Positions 32,452-40,793 of a DNA stretch of 64,000 nt are shown here, piece after piece (the stretch's first letter is position 1; every line of letters starts with the position of its first letter). Made by a program: the position numbers and the translations under genes. A model generated the notes under the pieces. That model was given only the letters and a program-made list of their open reading frames with translations, did no database searches and had not been told where the DNA came from. The stretch is from positions 248,001 to 312,000 of the forward strand of contig JAEYPT010000006.1 in the NCBI GenBank assembly GCA_023410445.1. The letters run 5' to 3'. Source of the DNA: Bacillota bacterium. GTDB lineage: Bacteria > Bacillota > Clostridia > Oscillospirales > Acutalibacteraceae.

Positions 32452-32811
32452 TCAGAATTTGAGGCCGCCCTTGCGGGCGCCTTCGGCCAGTTCTTTGACG
32501 CGGCCGTGATAGATATAGCCGCCGCGGTCAAATACAACCGTTTCGATTCCCTTATCCGCGGCGCGTTTAGCGATCAGCTCGCCAACCTTTTCCGCGGCTT
32601 CCTTATTCCCGCCGTTGCCTTCAAACTCCTTGTCCAGTGAAGAAGCCGCTGCCAGCGTAACTCCCTTGACATCGTCGATAATCTGGGCGTAGATGTTTTT
32701 GGCAGAGCGAAATACGTTCAGGCGCGGGCATTCGGCCGTGCCGGAAATTTTTCCGCGCACCCTGCGGTGCCGCTGCAGTCTGGCTACGTTTGTGTCAGCC
32801 TTGTTCACCAT
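32452..32811 (-). CDS. rplR: 50S ribosomal protein L18
   Basis: A 119-residue 5S-rRNA-binding protein (RRVRGKISGTAECPRLNVFRS, shortened; FDRGGYIYHGRVKELAEGAR). Confidence 0.97.
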   Translation of the reverse strand: MVNKADTNVARLQRHRRVRGKISGTAECPRLNVFRSAKNIYAQIIDDVKGVTLAAASSLDKEFEGNGGNKEAAEKVGELIAKRAADKGIETVVFDRGGYIYHGRVKELAEGARKGGLKF

Positions 32812-32829
32812 ATGCGATTCACTCCTTCC

Positions 32830-33378
32830 TTACTTCTTGGCGCCCTTGCCGGCTTTGCCTTCCTTACGGCGGACAAATTCGCCCGTGTAGCGGATTCCCT
32901 TGCCCTTATAAGGCTCAGGCGGACGCTTCTCGCGTACTTCCGCTGCGAACTGCCCAACCTGCTGTTTGTCCGGTCCCAAAATTACAATTTTGTTGGCCGT
33001 CGGGCATTCGATGGTGATGCCGTCCACTTCGGAAACGGTCACCTGATGGGAATAACCGAGGTTCATCACAAGGTTTTTACCCTGCTTCTGCACACGGTAG
33101 CCGACGCCGTTGACGTCGAGTTCCTTTTTGAAGCCTTCCGTAACACCCAGAACCATGTTGTGGATCAGGGAGCGGGTCAGGCCGTGCAGGGATTTGTTTT
33201 CCTTGTCGTCGTTCGGGCGGGTTACATGAACGAGGTCGCCCTCAACGGAAATACTCATGTTCGGATGAACCTTCTGGGTCAGGGAGCCTTTCGGTCCCTT
33301 TACCGAAACAACGCTGCCGTCAACCGATACGGTGACGCCGGCGGGAATATTTATGGGTTTTCTTCCAATTCGCGACAT
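32830..33378 (-). CDS. rplF: 50S ribosomal protein L6
   Basis: A 182-residue L6 (MSRIGRKPINIPAGV, GYSHQVTVSEVDGI, RKPPEPYKGKGIRY-type signature seen as RPPEPYKGKGIRYTGE). Confidence 0.97.
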   Translation of the reverse strand: MSRIGRKPINIPAGVTVSVDGSVVSVKGPKGSLTQKVHPNMSISVEGDLVHVTRPNDDKENKSLHGLTRSLIHNMVLGVTEGFKKELDVNGVGYRVQKQGKNLVMNLGYSHQVTVSEVDGITIECPTANKIVILGPDKQQVGQFAAEVREKRPPEPYKGKGIRYTGEFVRRKEGKAGKGAKK

Positions 33379-33395
33379 TGCTGCACCCCCTTAAG

Positions 33396-33794
33396 TTACC
33401 AGATAAACGCGAGGACTTCGCCGCCTACGTTTTCCTTGCGGGCCTGACGGTCCGTCATAATGCCTCTCGACGTGGAAACGATGGCGATGCCGAGGCCTTT
33501 CATGACCTTAGGCAGTTCCTCTGCGTTGGAATAAATGCGGAGGCCCGGCTTAGAAACTCTGCGCAGGCCGTTGATCGCGGAGGTTTTACCCTCGCCGTAC
33601 TTTAAGTTTACTTTGATAATGCCCTGTTTGCCGTCATCGACTACCGTATAGTTCTTCACATAGCCCTCTTCAACAAGAATCTGCACAATGGCCTTCTTCA
33701 TGTTGGAAGCGGGAATTTCAACGGAGTCATGCTTTGCGGAGCTCGCATTGCGGATCCGGGTAAGCAAATCGGCAACTGTATCTGTAATCTGCAT
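33396..33794 (-). CDS. rpsH: 30S ribosomal protein S8
   Basis: A 132-residue S8 (DTVADLLTRIRNASSAKHD, STSRGIMTDRQARKENVGGE). In bacteria S8 can repress the spc segment. Confidence 0.97.
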   Translation of the reverse strand: MQITDTVADLLTRIRNASSAKHDSVEIPASNMKKAIVQILVEEGYVKNYTVVDDGKQGIIKVNLKYGEGKTSAINGLRRVSKPGLRIYSNAEELPKVMKGLGIAIVSTSRGIMTDRQARKENVGGEVLAFIW

Positions 33795-33807
33795 GCCGTT
33801 CCCTCCT

Positions 33808-33993
33808 TTACCAGCTTGACTTTTTTACGCCGGGAATCTCGCCCTTATGAGCAAGCTCCCTGAAACAAATACGGCAGATCCCGAATTTGCGGAGGTAGGC
33901 ATGCGGCCTGCCGCATATTTTGCAGCGGTTGTACTCGCGGGAAGAGAATTTCGCCGGTCTTTGCTGTTTGACTTTCATGGAAGTCTTGGCCAC
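33808..33993 (-). CDS. rpsZ: 30S ribosomal protein S14, type Z
   Basis: A 61-residue zinc-binding S14 with the four Cys in CKICGRPHAYLRKFGICRIC. The short zinc form is standard in Firmicutes at this place. Confidence 0.97.
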   Translation of the reverse strand: MAKTSMKVKQQRPAKFSSREYNRCKICGRPHAYLRKFGICRICFRELAHKGEIPGVKKSSW

Positions 33994-34005
33994 AGTAATC
34001 CCTCC

Positions 34006-34545
34006 TTATTTCGCGAACGGGGCGCCCATCAGCGTTAAAAGCTCTCTGGATTCCTCGTCGGTTTTTGCGGTCGTCACAAAGCAGATATCCATACCGCGGA
34101 CCTTGTCGACTTTGTCGAACTCGATCTCCGGGAAAATCAACTGCTCCTTGATGCCCATGTTGTAATTGCCGCGGCCGTCGAACGAGTTGGCGTTGATTCC
34201 GCGGAAGTCGCGGACACGCGGCAGAGCCACGTTGAACAGCCGATCAATAAACTCATACATACGGTCTCCGCGGAGCGTGACCTTGACGCCGATTTTCATG
34301 CCGGCACGAAGTTTAAAGTTCGCGACAGATTTCTTCGAGGTCGTGACCATCGGCTTCTGGCCGGTGATGATGGAAAGGTCGCTCATAACGGTATCAATAA
34401 CCTTAGCGTTTTCCTTTGCTTCGCCGGCACCCACGTTGATTACAACCTTTTCGAGCTTGGGAATCTGCATGACGCTCTTATAAGAAAACTTCTTCATCAG
34501 CGCCGGGGCGACTTCTTTCTGATAAAATTCCTTCAGCCTTGCCAT
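34006..34545 (-). CDS. rplE: 50S ribosomal protein L5
   Basis: A 179-residue 5S-rRNA-binding protein (LKEFYQKEVAPALMKKF, GQKPMVTTSKKSVANFKLR, RDFRGINANSFDGRGNY). ATG 34545 with GAGGAGG upstream was chosen; longer readings extend over rplX. Confidence 0.97.
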   Translation of the reverse strand: MARLKEFYQKEVAPALMKKFSYKSVMQIPKLEKVVINVGAGEAKENAKVIDTVMSDLSIITGQKPMVTTSKKSVANFKLRAGMKIGVKVTLRGDRMYEFIDRLFNVALPRVRDFRGINANSFDGRGNYNMGIKEQLIFPEIEFDKVDKVRGMDICFVTTAKTDEESRELLTLMGAPFAK

Positions 34546-34558
34546 GTGTTCATCCTCC

Positions 34559-34879
34559 TCACAGCGCTTCGCCGCATTTTTTGCAAATGCGTTCCTTAGT
34601 GCCGTCCTCATAAATCTTATGGGAAACACGCGTGGCTTTGCCGCAGCGGGGGCAGACGACCTGGACTTTGCAGGCGTACATAGCGCCTTCGGCTTTAACG
34701 ATACCGCCCTGTTCGCCCATCTTACGGGGCTTCACATGTTTGGAAACAATGTTGATGCCCTCGACGATGACCTTGCCCTCTTTGGGGCTGACCTGAAGGA
34801 CCTTACCTTTTTTGCCGCGGTCCTTTCCGCTGAGAATCAGGACGGTGTCGCCTGTTTTTACATGCATCTTTTTAATCAT
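34559..34879 (-). CDS. rplX: 50S ribosomal protein L24
   Basis: A 106-residue L24: KOW motif (KTGDTVLILSGKDRGKKGKV) and a C-terminal zinc ribbon with CPRCGK and CKKCGE. ATG 34879 (GGGAGGTG upstream) gives the family length. Confidence 0.97.
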   Translation of the reverse strand: MIKKMHVKTGDTVLILSGKDRGKKGKVLQVSPKEGKVIVEGINIVSKHVKPRKMGEQGGIVKAEGAMYACKVQVVCPRCGKATRVSHKIYEDGTKERICKKCGEAL

Positions 34880-34895
34880 TAGCGTGCACCTCCCA

Positions 34896-35264
34896 TCAAA
34901 GTACTTCCGGGGCAAGGCTAAGAATTTTCACATAGTCCCTGTCGCGCAGTTCGCGGGCCACTGGCCCAAAAATACGCGTGCCCGTCGGATTTTTGTCATC
35001 CTTAATAAGGACGGCAGCGTTTTCGTCGAACCGGATGTACGTTCCGTCCTCGCGGCGGACGCCCGAAGCGGTGCGCACAATAACCGCCTTGACCACGTCG
35101 CCCTTTTTCACGGTTCCGCCCGGTGCCGCCTTCTTGACGGAGGCGACAACGACATCCCCTATATTGGCATACCGTCTTCCGGTGCCGCCCAGGACGCGGA
35201 TGCACATAAGCTGCTTCGCTCCGGTGTTATCGGCAACGTTGAGGTAAGTCTGCTGTTGTATCAC
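34896..35264 (-). CDS. rplN: 50S ribosomal protein L14
   Basis: A 122-residue L14 (MIQQQTYLNVADNTGAKQLM, GTRIFGPVARELRDRDYVKI). Confidence 0.97.
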   Translation of the reverse strand: MIQQQTYLNVADNTGAKQLMCIRVLGGTGRRYANIGDVVVASVKKAAPGGTVKKGDVVKAVIVRTASGVRREDGTYIRFDENAAVLIKDDKNPTGTRIFGPVARELRDRDYVKILSLAPEVL

Positions 35265-35296
35265 GGTGCGTTCCTCCTTCGCTTAAAAGCCGGAAA

Positions 35297-35554
35297 TCAT
35301 TTGGCTTTTTCTATAATCTTGACAAGGCGCCATCTTTTTTCTTTACTTAACGGACGGGTCTCCATCACGCGGACGCGGTCGCCGACGGTGCACTCGTTGT
35401 TCTCATCATGCGCTTTCAGTTTCACGGTGCGCTTGACAACCTTTTTGTAAAGCGGATGCTTCACGCTGTCCTCAACGGCGACTACGATGGTCTTATCCAT
35501 CTTGCTGCTGACGACCTTGCCGACCTGAGTTTTCCTTATATTCCTGTCGCTCAT
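35297..35554 (-). CDS. rpsQ: 30S ribosomal protein S17
   Basis: An 85-residue S17 (RKTQVGKVVSSKMDKTIVV, GDRVRVMETRPLSKEKRWRL). Confidence 0.97.
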   Translation of the reverse strand: MSDRNIRKTQVGKVVSSKMDKTIVVAVEDSVKHPLYKKVVKRTVKLKAHDENNECTVGDRVRVMETRPLSKEKRWRLVKIIEKAK

Positions 35555-35572
35555 GATTAATCCTCCCTTCCG

Positions 35573-35779
35573 TTACGCATTGGCGCTGTCTTTCAGTTCG
35601 TTCTCGCGCAGGACGGTCTTGATGCGGGCAATGTCCTTCTTGACAGCCTGGATGCGCATCGGGTTATCGAGCTGATTAATGGTAAGCTGGAAACGGAGGT
35701 TGAAAAGCTCGGCCTTTAAATCCTTCAGCTTGCTTTCAAGCTCTTCCGCACTGAGTTCTCTGACTTCTTGGGCCTTCAT
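35573..35779 (-). CDS. rpmC: 50S ribosomal protein L29
   Basis: A 68-residue L29 (ELSAEELESKLKDLKAELFNL) near the exit tunnel. Its ATG shares bases with the rplP stop (TAATG). Confidence 0.97.
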   Translation of the reverse strand: MKAQEVRELSAEELESKLKDLKAELFNLRFQLTINQLDNPMRIQAVKKDIARIKTVLRENELKDSANA

Positions 35780-36204
35780 TACTGCTCACCACCCGTTTCT
35801 TCCTTGGTAATGAATTTGCATTTGATCGGCAGCTTGTTGGAGGCGAGGCGAAGGGCTTCCTTTGCGGTTTCCTCCGGGATGCCGCCCATTTCGAACATGA
35901 CGCGGCCCGGCTTTACCACGGCCACCCAGAACTCCGGTGCACCTTTACCGGAACCCATGCGGACTTCGGCAGGTTTCTTTGTTACCGGCTTATCCGGGAA
36001 AATCTTAATCCACACCTGGCCAAAACGTTTGGTGTAACGTGTCATGGCAACACGGGCAGCTTCGATCTGGTTGGCGGTAATCCATGCCGGCTCCAGCGCC
36101 TGAAGGCCGTATTCGCCGTAATCCACCTTATTGCCGCGCAGGCATTTGCCTGTCATGCGGCCGCGCTGTACTTTGCGGTATTTCACGCGTTTGGGCATCA
36201 GCAT
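35779..36204 (-). CDS. rplP: 50S ribosomal protein L16
   Basis: A 141-residue L16 (MLMPKRVKYRKVQRGRM, RYTKRFGQVWIKIFPDKPVT). Coupled at both ends by TAATG overlaps with rpsC and rpmC. Confidence 0.97.
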   Translation of the reverse strand: MLMPKRVKYRKVQRGRMTGKCLRGNKVDYGEYGLQALEPAWITANQIEAARVAMTRYTKRFGQVWIKIFPDKPVTKKPAEVRMGSGKGAPEFWVAVVKPGRVMFEMGGIPEETAKEALRLASNKLPIKCKFITKEETGGEQ

Positions 36205-36875
36205 TATTTACTGCCTCCTTCCCTGCGGGGCTGCTGCTTCCGGTTGTCCTGAAGCACTTCGCCCCTGTAGATCCAGACCTTTACGCCGATGCGGCCGTAG
36301 GTCGTGGCGGCTTCCGTAAAGCCGTAATCGATATCGGCACGGATTGTCTGAAGAGGAATCGTGCCGTCGTGATACTGTTCTCTGCGCGCGATTTCCGCGC
36401 CGCCCAGGCGGCCGGAGACCTGCGTCTTAATTCCCTTGGCGCCCATCTTCATGGCACGGCCGATGCACTGTTTCATAGCGCGGCGGAAGGAAATACGTTT
36501 TTCCAGCTGCTGTGCGATGTTCTCAGCAACGAGCTGTGCGTTCAGGTCGGGAGATTTCACCTCGACGATGTTGATCGTCACGGGTTTATTCAGGATCTTC
36601 TCGCACTGCAGGCGCAGCTTTTCGATCTCTGTGCCGCCTCTGCCGATGACGATGCCCGGCTTTGCGCAGTGGATGTGCACGCGCACCTTGGAGGCGTCGC
36701 GCTCGATCTCTATTTTCGGAACGCCGGCCGGGGCGAGCTGCTTTAAGAGGATCTTGCGCAGCTTATAGTCTTCAACGAGCGTATCGCCGAAAACTGCGTC
36801 CTTTGCATACCAGCGGGAATCCCAGTCCTTGATGATGCCCACACGGAAACCGTGCGGATTAATTTTCTGGCCCAT
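36204..36875 (-). CDS. rpsC: 30S ribosomal protein S3
   Basis: A 223-residue S3 with KH domain (CAKPGIVIGRGGTEIEKLR) at the mRNA entry; C-terminal basic tail KQQPRREGGSK. Confidence 0.97.
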   Translation of the reverse strand: MGQKINPHGFRVGIIKDWDSRWYAKDAVFGDTLVEDYKLRKILLKQLAPAGVPKIEIERDASKVRVHIHCAKPGIVIGRGGTEIEKLRLQCEKILNKPVTINIVEVKSPDLNAQLVAENIAQQLEKRISFRRAMKQCIGRAMKMGAKGIKTQVSGRLGGAEIARREQYHDGTIPLQTIRADIDYGFTEAATTYGRIGVKVWIYRGEVLQDNRKQQPRREGGSK

Positions 36876-36895
36876 AATTTACCTCCTCCTCTGCA

Positions 36896-37231
36896 TTATT
36901 CCTGTTCCTTAAGCACCATGGTCACGTGCGAAGTCCTTTTCAGGATTCGGAACGCGCGGCCCTGCGCCCTCGGGCGGATACGCTTGAGGATCGGACCCGG
37001 GCTGACGAAGCACTCTGCTACGTACAGTCTGGAAACGTCCATATCGTGGTTATTCTCGGCGTTTGCCATCGCGGACTTGAGCAGCTTTTCAAGGCTTTCG
37101 CTCGCGGCCTTGGGGGTATGCCTGAGGATAGCCATCGCAACGCCGACCGGCTTGTTGCGAATGAGGTCAAGCACAATCTGGACCTTGCGGGGAGAAATGC
37201 GGGCATATTTCAAATAAGCCCTTGCTTCCAT
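36896..37231 (-). CDS. rplV: 50S ribosomal protein L22
   Basis: A 111-residue L22 (MEARAYLKYARISPRKVQIV; loop PRAQGRAFRILKRTSHVT) lining the exit tunnel. ATG 37231 is preferred over an ATG three codons upstream, as AAAGGAG lies 8 nt before it. Confidence 0.96.
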   Translation of the reverse strand: MEARAYLKYARISPRKVQIVLDLIRNKPVGVAMAILRHTPKAASESLEKLLKSAMANAENNHDMDVSRLYVAECFVSPGPILKRIRPRAQGRAFRILKRTSHVTMVLKEQE

Positions 37232-37252
37232 GCCATACACTCCTTTCAGCCG

Positions 37253-37534
37253 TTATTTACCCGGCGCCGTTGTTTTGGAACCGGAATGTCCCTTGAAGGT
37301 TCTGGTGGGGGCGAACTCGCCCAGCCTGTGACCCACCATGTCTTCGGTAACATAGACCGGAACATGCTTGCGGCCGTCGTGGACCGCTATCGTATGGCCG
37401 ATAAAATCCGGGAAAATCGTGGAAGACCTGCTCCAGGTCTTGACGATCTTCTTTTCGCCGGCCGCATTCATTTCCTGAATCCTTTTAAGCAGCACAGGCT
37501 GAACATAAGGACCCTTCTTTATGCTTCTACTCAT
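37253..37534 (-). CDS. rpsS: 30S ribosomal protein S19
   Basis: A 93-residue S19 (MSRSIKKGPYVQPVLLKRI, FIGHTIAVHDGRKHVPVYV). Confidence 0.97.
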   Translation of the reverse strand: MSRSIKKGPYVQPVLLKRIQEMNAAGEKKIVKTWSRSSTIFPDFIGHTIAVHDGRKHVPVYVTEDMVGHRLGEFAPTRTFKGHSGSKTTAPGK

Positions 37535-37561
37535 AATGGTTCAAGCTCCTTTCTGCACGCC

Positions 37562-38395
37562 TTATTTGCCGTTTCTGCGTCTCACGATAAACTTATCGGA
37601 GCGGTTGTGGTGAGCACGGGTCTTGTAACCCAGAGTCGGCTTGCCCCAAGGGGTAACCGGTCCCGGACGTCCGATGGGCGCCCGGCCTTCGCCGCCGCCG
37701 TGCGGATGGTCGTTCGGGTTCATAACAGAACCGCGGACCGTCGGCCTCCAGCCCATGTGGCGCTTACGGCCGGCTTTGCCGATCTTCATGTTCTCGTGAT
37801 CCACGTTGCCGACCTGACCGATGGTGGCCATGCAGGCGATCGGAACGTTGCGCAGTTCGCCGGAGGGGAGTCTCAGAAGAGCGAGACCGTTTTCCTTGGC
37901 CATCAGCTGAGCCATGATGCCTGCAGCACGGGCGATTTGAGCGCCTTTGCCGGGGTACAGTTCAACGTTGTGGACGAAGGTACCGACCGGGATGTTCTCA
38001 AGCGGAAGCGCGTTGCCCGGCTTAATGTCAGCCGCGGCGCCGGAAACGACGGTGTCGCCAACCTTGAGGCCGTCCGGAGCGATGATATAGCTCTTGTCGC
38101 CGTCTTCATACTGAACGAGCGCGATAAAAGCGGACCGGTTCGGATCGTACTCAATGGAAACTACCTTCGCGGGGACGTCGGACTTCTGACGCTTGAAATC
38201 GATGATGCGGTATTTTCTGCGGTTTGCGCCGCCGCGGTGGCGGACGGTGATCCGGCCGTAGCTATTGCGCCCGGACTTATTGGAAACGGTATCCAGAAGA
38301 CTTTTTTCCGGCGCTTTCTTGGTCAATACGCTGTAGTCCGTAACGGACATGTTGCGCCGGGAAGCTGTCGTCGGTTTAAAATTGATAGTTGGCAT
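37562..38395 (-). CDS. rplB: 50S ribosomal protein L2
   Basis: A 277-residue L2 needed for peptidyl transfer. Landmark: HPHGGGEGRAPIGRPGPVTPWG including the conserved His of the GGGEGR loop. Confidence 0.97.
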   Translation of the reverse strand: MPTINFKPTTASRRNMSVTDYSVLTKKAPEKSLLDTVSNKSGRNSYGRITVRHRGGANRRKYRIIDFKRQKSDVPAKVVSIEYDPNRSAFIALVQYEDGDKSYIIAPDGLKVGDTVVSGAAADIKPGNALPLENIPVGTFVHNVELYPGKGAQIARAAGIMAQLMAKENGLALLRLPSGELRNVPIACMATIGQVGNVDHENMKIGKAGRKRHMGWRPTVRGSVMNPNDHPHGGGEGRAPIGRPGPVTPWGKPTLGYKTRAHHNRSDKFIVRRRNGK

Positions 38396-38468
38396 TGTTT
38401 CACACTCCTCATGATGGCTTTGCGGGGAAATGCCGGTTCCCCATCCATGCTCCCTGCGAAGGCAGGGA

Positions 38469-38759
38469 TTACATCATGCCTTCAAAGAATTCGATCGTCT
38501 TGCTTTCCGGCTTCAATGTGACGATCGCCTTTTTCCACGAACTGGTGTAGCCCTGGGTCTTGCCCTGACGGCGAAGATGTCCGCGAACATGAAGGGTGTT
38601 AACCTTGGAAACCTTCACGCCGAAGAGTTCTTCCACGGCTCTGCCAATATCGATCTTGGTGGCGGACTGGGCAACCTCGAAGGTATACTTCTTGTCGCCG
38701 ATGCCGCTCATGCTTTTCTCCGACACAATCGGGCGAAGAATAATATCGTGCGCTGTCAT
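38469..38759 (-). CDS. rplW: 50S ribosomal protein L23
   Basis: A 96-residue L23 at the tunnel exit, docking site of SRP and trigger factor (HDIILRPIVSEKSM, KVSKVNTLHVRGHLRRQGK). Directly adjacent to rplD. Confidence 0.97.
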   Translation of the reverse strand: MTAHDIILRPIVSEKSMSGIGDKKYTFEVAQSATKIDIGRAVEELFGVKVSKVNTLHVRGHLRRQGKTQGYTSSWKKAIVTLKPESKTIEFFEGMM

Positions 38760-39383
38760 TTAAGCGTACACCTCCTCGATCTGAGCCACCGCGTCCTTGA
38801 CAACGATGAACTTGTCGGCGTCGAGAATATCATAGACGCTCAGGGAGTTCACAAGTGCCGTCTTGACGCCGGGAATGTTCGCCGCGGAGGCGATGACCTT
38901 CTCGTCCACCTGAGGCAGAACGATCAGGGCTTTCTTCTCGGAGCCGACCGCCTTGAGCACCGCTGCGACCGCTTTGGTCTTGTACTCTTCGAGCGTCAGG
39001 CTGTCGAGCACTACGATCTCATTGTCGAGCACCTTGCTGGAAAGCGCCGACTTCATGGCGAGACGTTTCACCTTTTTGTTGACGCCCACGCTGTATTCGC
39101 GGGGCTTCGGGGCGAAAACGATTCCGCCGTGACGCCACTGCGGAGAACGTGTGGAGCCCTGGCGCGCATGGCCTGTACCCTTCTGTTTCCACGGTTTTCT
39201 GCCGCCGCCGGAAACCTCTGCACGGGTCTTTGCGGACTGCGTGCCCTGACGCAGATTGGCCAGATGGCTTAATACCATGCTGTGCATGGCCGGTTTGTTC
39301 GGCTCAATGCCGAAAACGGCGTCGGAAAGATCGATCTTGCCGACTTCTTTTCCGGTTCCGTCATATACTGCTACTGTAGGCAT
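38760..39383 (-). CDS. rplD: 50S ribosomal protein L4
   Basis: A 207-residue L4 (RQGTQSAKTRAEVSGGGRKP, TGHARQGSTRSPQWRHGG). In E. coli L4 regulates the S10 operon through its leader; whether that applies here is unknown. Confidence 0.97.
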   Translation of the reverse strand: MPTVAVYDGTGKEVGKIDLSDAVFGIEPNKPAMHSMVLSHLANLRQGTQSAKTRAEVSGGGRKPWKQKGTGHARQGSTRSPQWRHGGIVFAPKPREYSVGVNKKVKRLAMKSALSSKVLDNEIVVLDSLTLEEYKTKAVAAVLKAVGSEKKALIVLPQVDEKVIASAANIPGVKTALVNSLSVYDILDADKFIVVKDAVAQIEEVYA

Positions 39384-39400
39384 TCCGATTCCTCCTTCCC

Positions 39401-40042
39401 TTACGCCTTGACAGCTTTCACGCTGTCGCGGATCACCACAATGCTGCCGTTGGGCCCGGGAACTGCGCCGCGGATAGCGATCAGGTTGTTTTCTGCGTCC
39501 ACTTTTGCGACGGTCAGGTTCTGCACCGTCACCTGCTCGGCACCGAGGTGCCCGGCCATCTTAAGGCCCGGGAACACGCGGGAAGGATCCGAGTTCGGGC
39601 CGTTGGAACCGCCGTGGCGGGCCACCGGGCCGGTACCGTGGGTTTCCTTAAGGCGCTGGAAGTTCCAGCGCTTGATTACGCCGGCATATCCTTTACCTTT
39701 GCTGGTTCCGGTCACGTCGACGCGGTCGCCGGTTTCGAAGACGTCCGCTTTTACGAGGTCGCCCACCTTGTAGGCTTCCGGATCGTCAAAACGGAATTCG
39801 CGAAGCGTTCTCTTCGGGGCAACGTCCGCTTTTGCGAAGTGGCCCTTCATCGGCTTCGTTACCTTCTGCGCCTTCAGATCGCCATAGCCCATCTGAACGC
39901 TCGTGTAACCGTCGTTCTCAGCAGTTTTCTTCTGCGAAATCACGCAGGGACCTGCTTCGATGACTGTTACCGGAATGGCTCTGCCCTTTTCGTCAAAGAT
40001 CTGCGTCATGCCGATCTTTTTGCCGATAATTCCTTTTTTCAT
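39401..40042 (-). CDS. rplC: 50S ribosomal protein L3
   Basis: A 213-residue L3 (GIIGKKIGMTQIFDEKGRAI, FQRLKETHGTGPVARHGGSN). Two ATGs stand in tandem; the second (40042) is 7 nt from AGGAGG and is preferred. Confidence 0.97.
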   Translation of the reverse strand: MKKGIIGKKIGMTQIFDEKGRAIPVTVIEAGPCVISQKKTAENDGYTSVQMGYGDLKAQKVTKPMKGHFAKADVAPKRTLREFRFDDPEAYKVGDLVKADVFETGDRVDVTGTSKGKGYAGVIKRWNFQRLKETHGTGPVARHGGSNGPNSDPSRVFPGLKMAGHLGAEQVTVQNLTVAKVDAENNLIAIRGAVPGPNGSIVVIRDSVKAVKA

Positions 40043-40110
40043 CATTTTACCTCCTGTGCAGGTTATTGGTTGGCCTCTGCCAACATGACCCCGGCCGCCG
40101 GTTGGTTAAA

Positions 40111-40422
40111 TCAGAGTTTGATCTCTACTTCAACGCCTGCGGGGAGCTCCAGTCCCATCAAAGACTCAACAGTCTTATTCGAGGGCCTGAGGATGTCGAT
40201 AAGTCTCTTGTGGGTGCGCATCTCGAACTGCTCACGGCTGTCCTTATATTTGTGGACGGCGCGCAGAATCGTGATGATCTGCTTTTCAGTCGGGAGCGGA
40301 ACGGGTCCGGAAACTCTTGCGCCCGTGCGCTTCGCGGTCTGAACGATCTTCTCGGCCGACTGGTCGACCAGCTGATGATCGTACCCCTTGATTCTTATCC
40401 TGATTTTCTCCTTGACTGCCAC
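40111..40422 (-). CDS. rpsJ: 30S ribosomal protein S10
   Basis: A 103-residue S10/NusE (KEKIRIRIKGYDHQLVDQSA, HKRLIDILRPSNKTVESLM), first gene of the S10-spc-alpha series and also an antitermination factor. RBS AAGGAGG before a GTG start at 40422. It is not preceded by fusA/tuf. Confidence 0.97.
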   Translation of the reverse strand: MAVKEKIRIRIKGYDHQLVDQSAEKIVQTAKRTGARVSGPVPLPTEKQIITILRAVHKYKDSREQFEMRTHKRLIDILRPSNKTVESLMGLELPAGVEVEIKL

Positions 40423-40720
40423 TGAGAATCGCCTCCTTATTGTAGTTGGCGGGCGGCGTTCAAAAACTTAAACACTGTGCCGGGTGTTTCTTCCCGAAGC
40501 AATGAAAAACCGGATTTCCCTTCGTCAAGCGAAATCCGGGTGTAGCTTTCAAACGTCTGGGAACAGCAAAGACATGCCGACACTCCAAAAACGGAGATGC
40601 CATGCCTCTGCACGCCCAAAATATCTGTCGCCCGGTTTAAAATCGGACATACTCCACGGAAATAACCGGCACTTATGTGCCGCAACCTCCCGCTTCAACG
40701 CATATCTGTCGCAGTCGTGC
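40423..40720 (-). promoter_or_regulatory. S10 operon leader
   Basis: The untranslated leader of about 300 nt runs from the promoter at 40727-40755 to rpsJ. It contains a terminator-like hairpin (40505-40539). No T-box or known riboswitch core is visible; a 33-codon frame in it has no usable ribosome binding site. Confidence 0.6.
40505..40539 (-). terminator. Terminator-like hairpin (possible attenuator) in the S10 leader
   Basis: Minus strand: stem CCGGATTTC/GAAATCCGG, 12-nt loop, then TTTTTC, located about 180 nt after the promoter and 85 nt before rpsJ. It would stop transcription before the 32-gene operon unless overcome. Confidence 0.6.
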
Positions 40721-40726
40721 TTTATT

Positions 40727-40755
40727 ATAATACCACAGGGCGGATACGATTGCAA
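40727..40755 (-). promoter_or_regulatory. Main promoter of the ribosomal superoperon
   Basis: Minus strand: -35 TTGCAA (40755-40750), 17-bp spacer, -10 TATTAT (40732-40727), just below the lipoprotein gene. Confidence 0.7.
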
Positions 40756-40793
40756 CAGAGTTTTTGGGTTTGCAAAAAAATATTTTTGGGAGC

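Noticed and set aside
40549..40650. 33-codon frame in the S10 leader as a regulatory peptide
   Set aside because: The only purine-rich stretch touches the ATG directly; no usable ribosome binding site and no codon run of interest.
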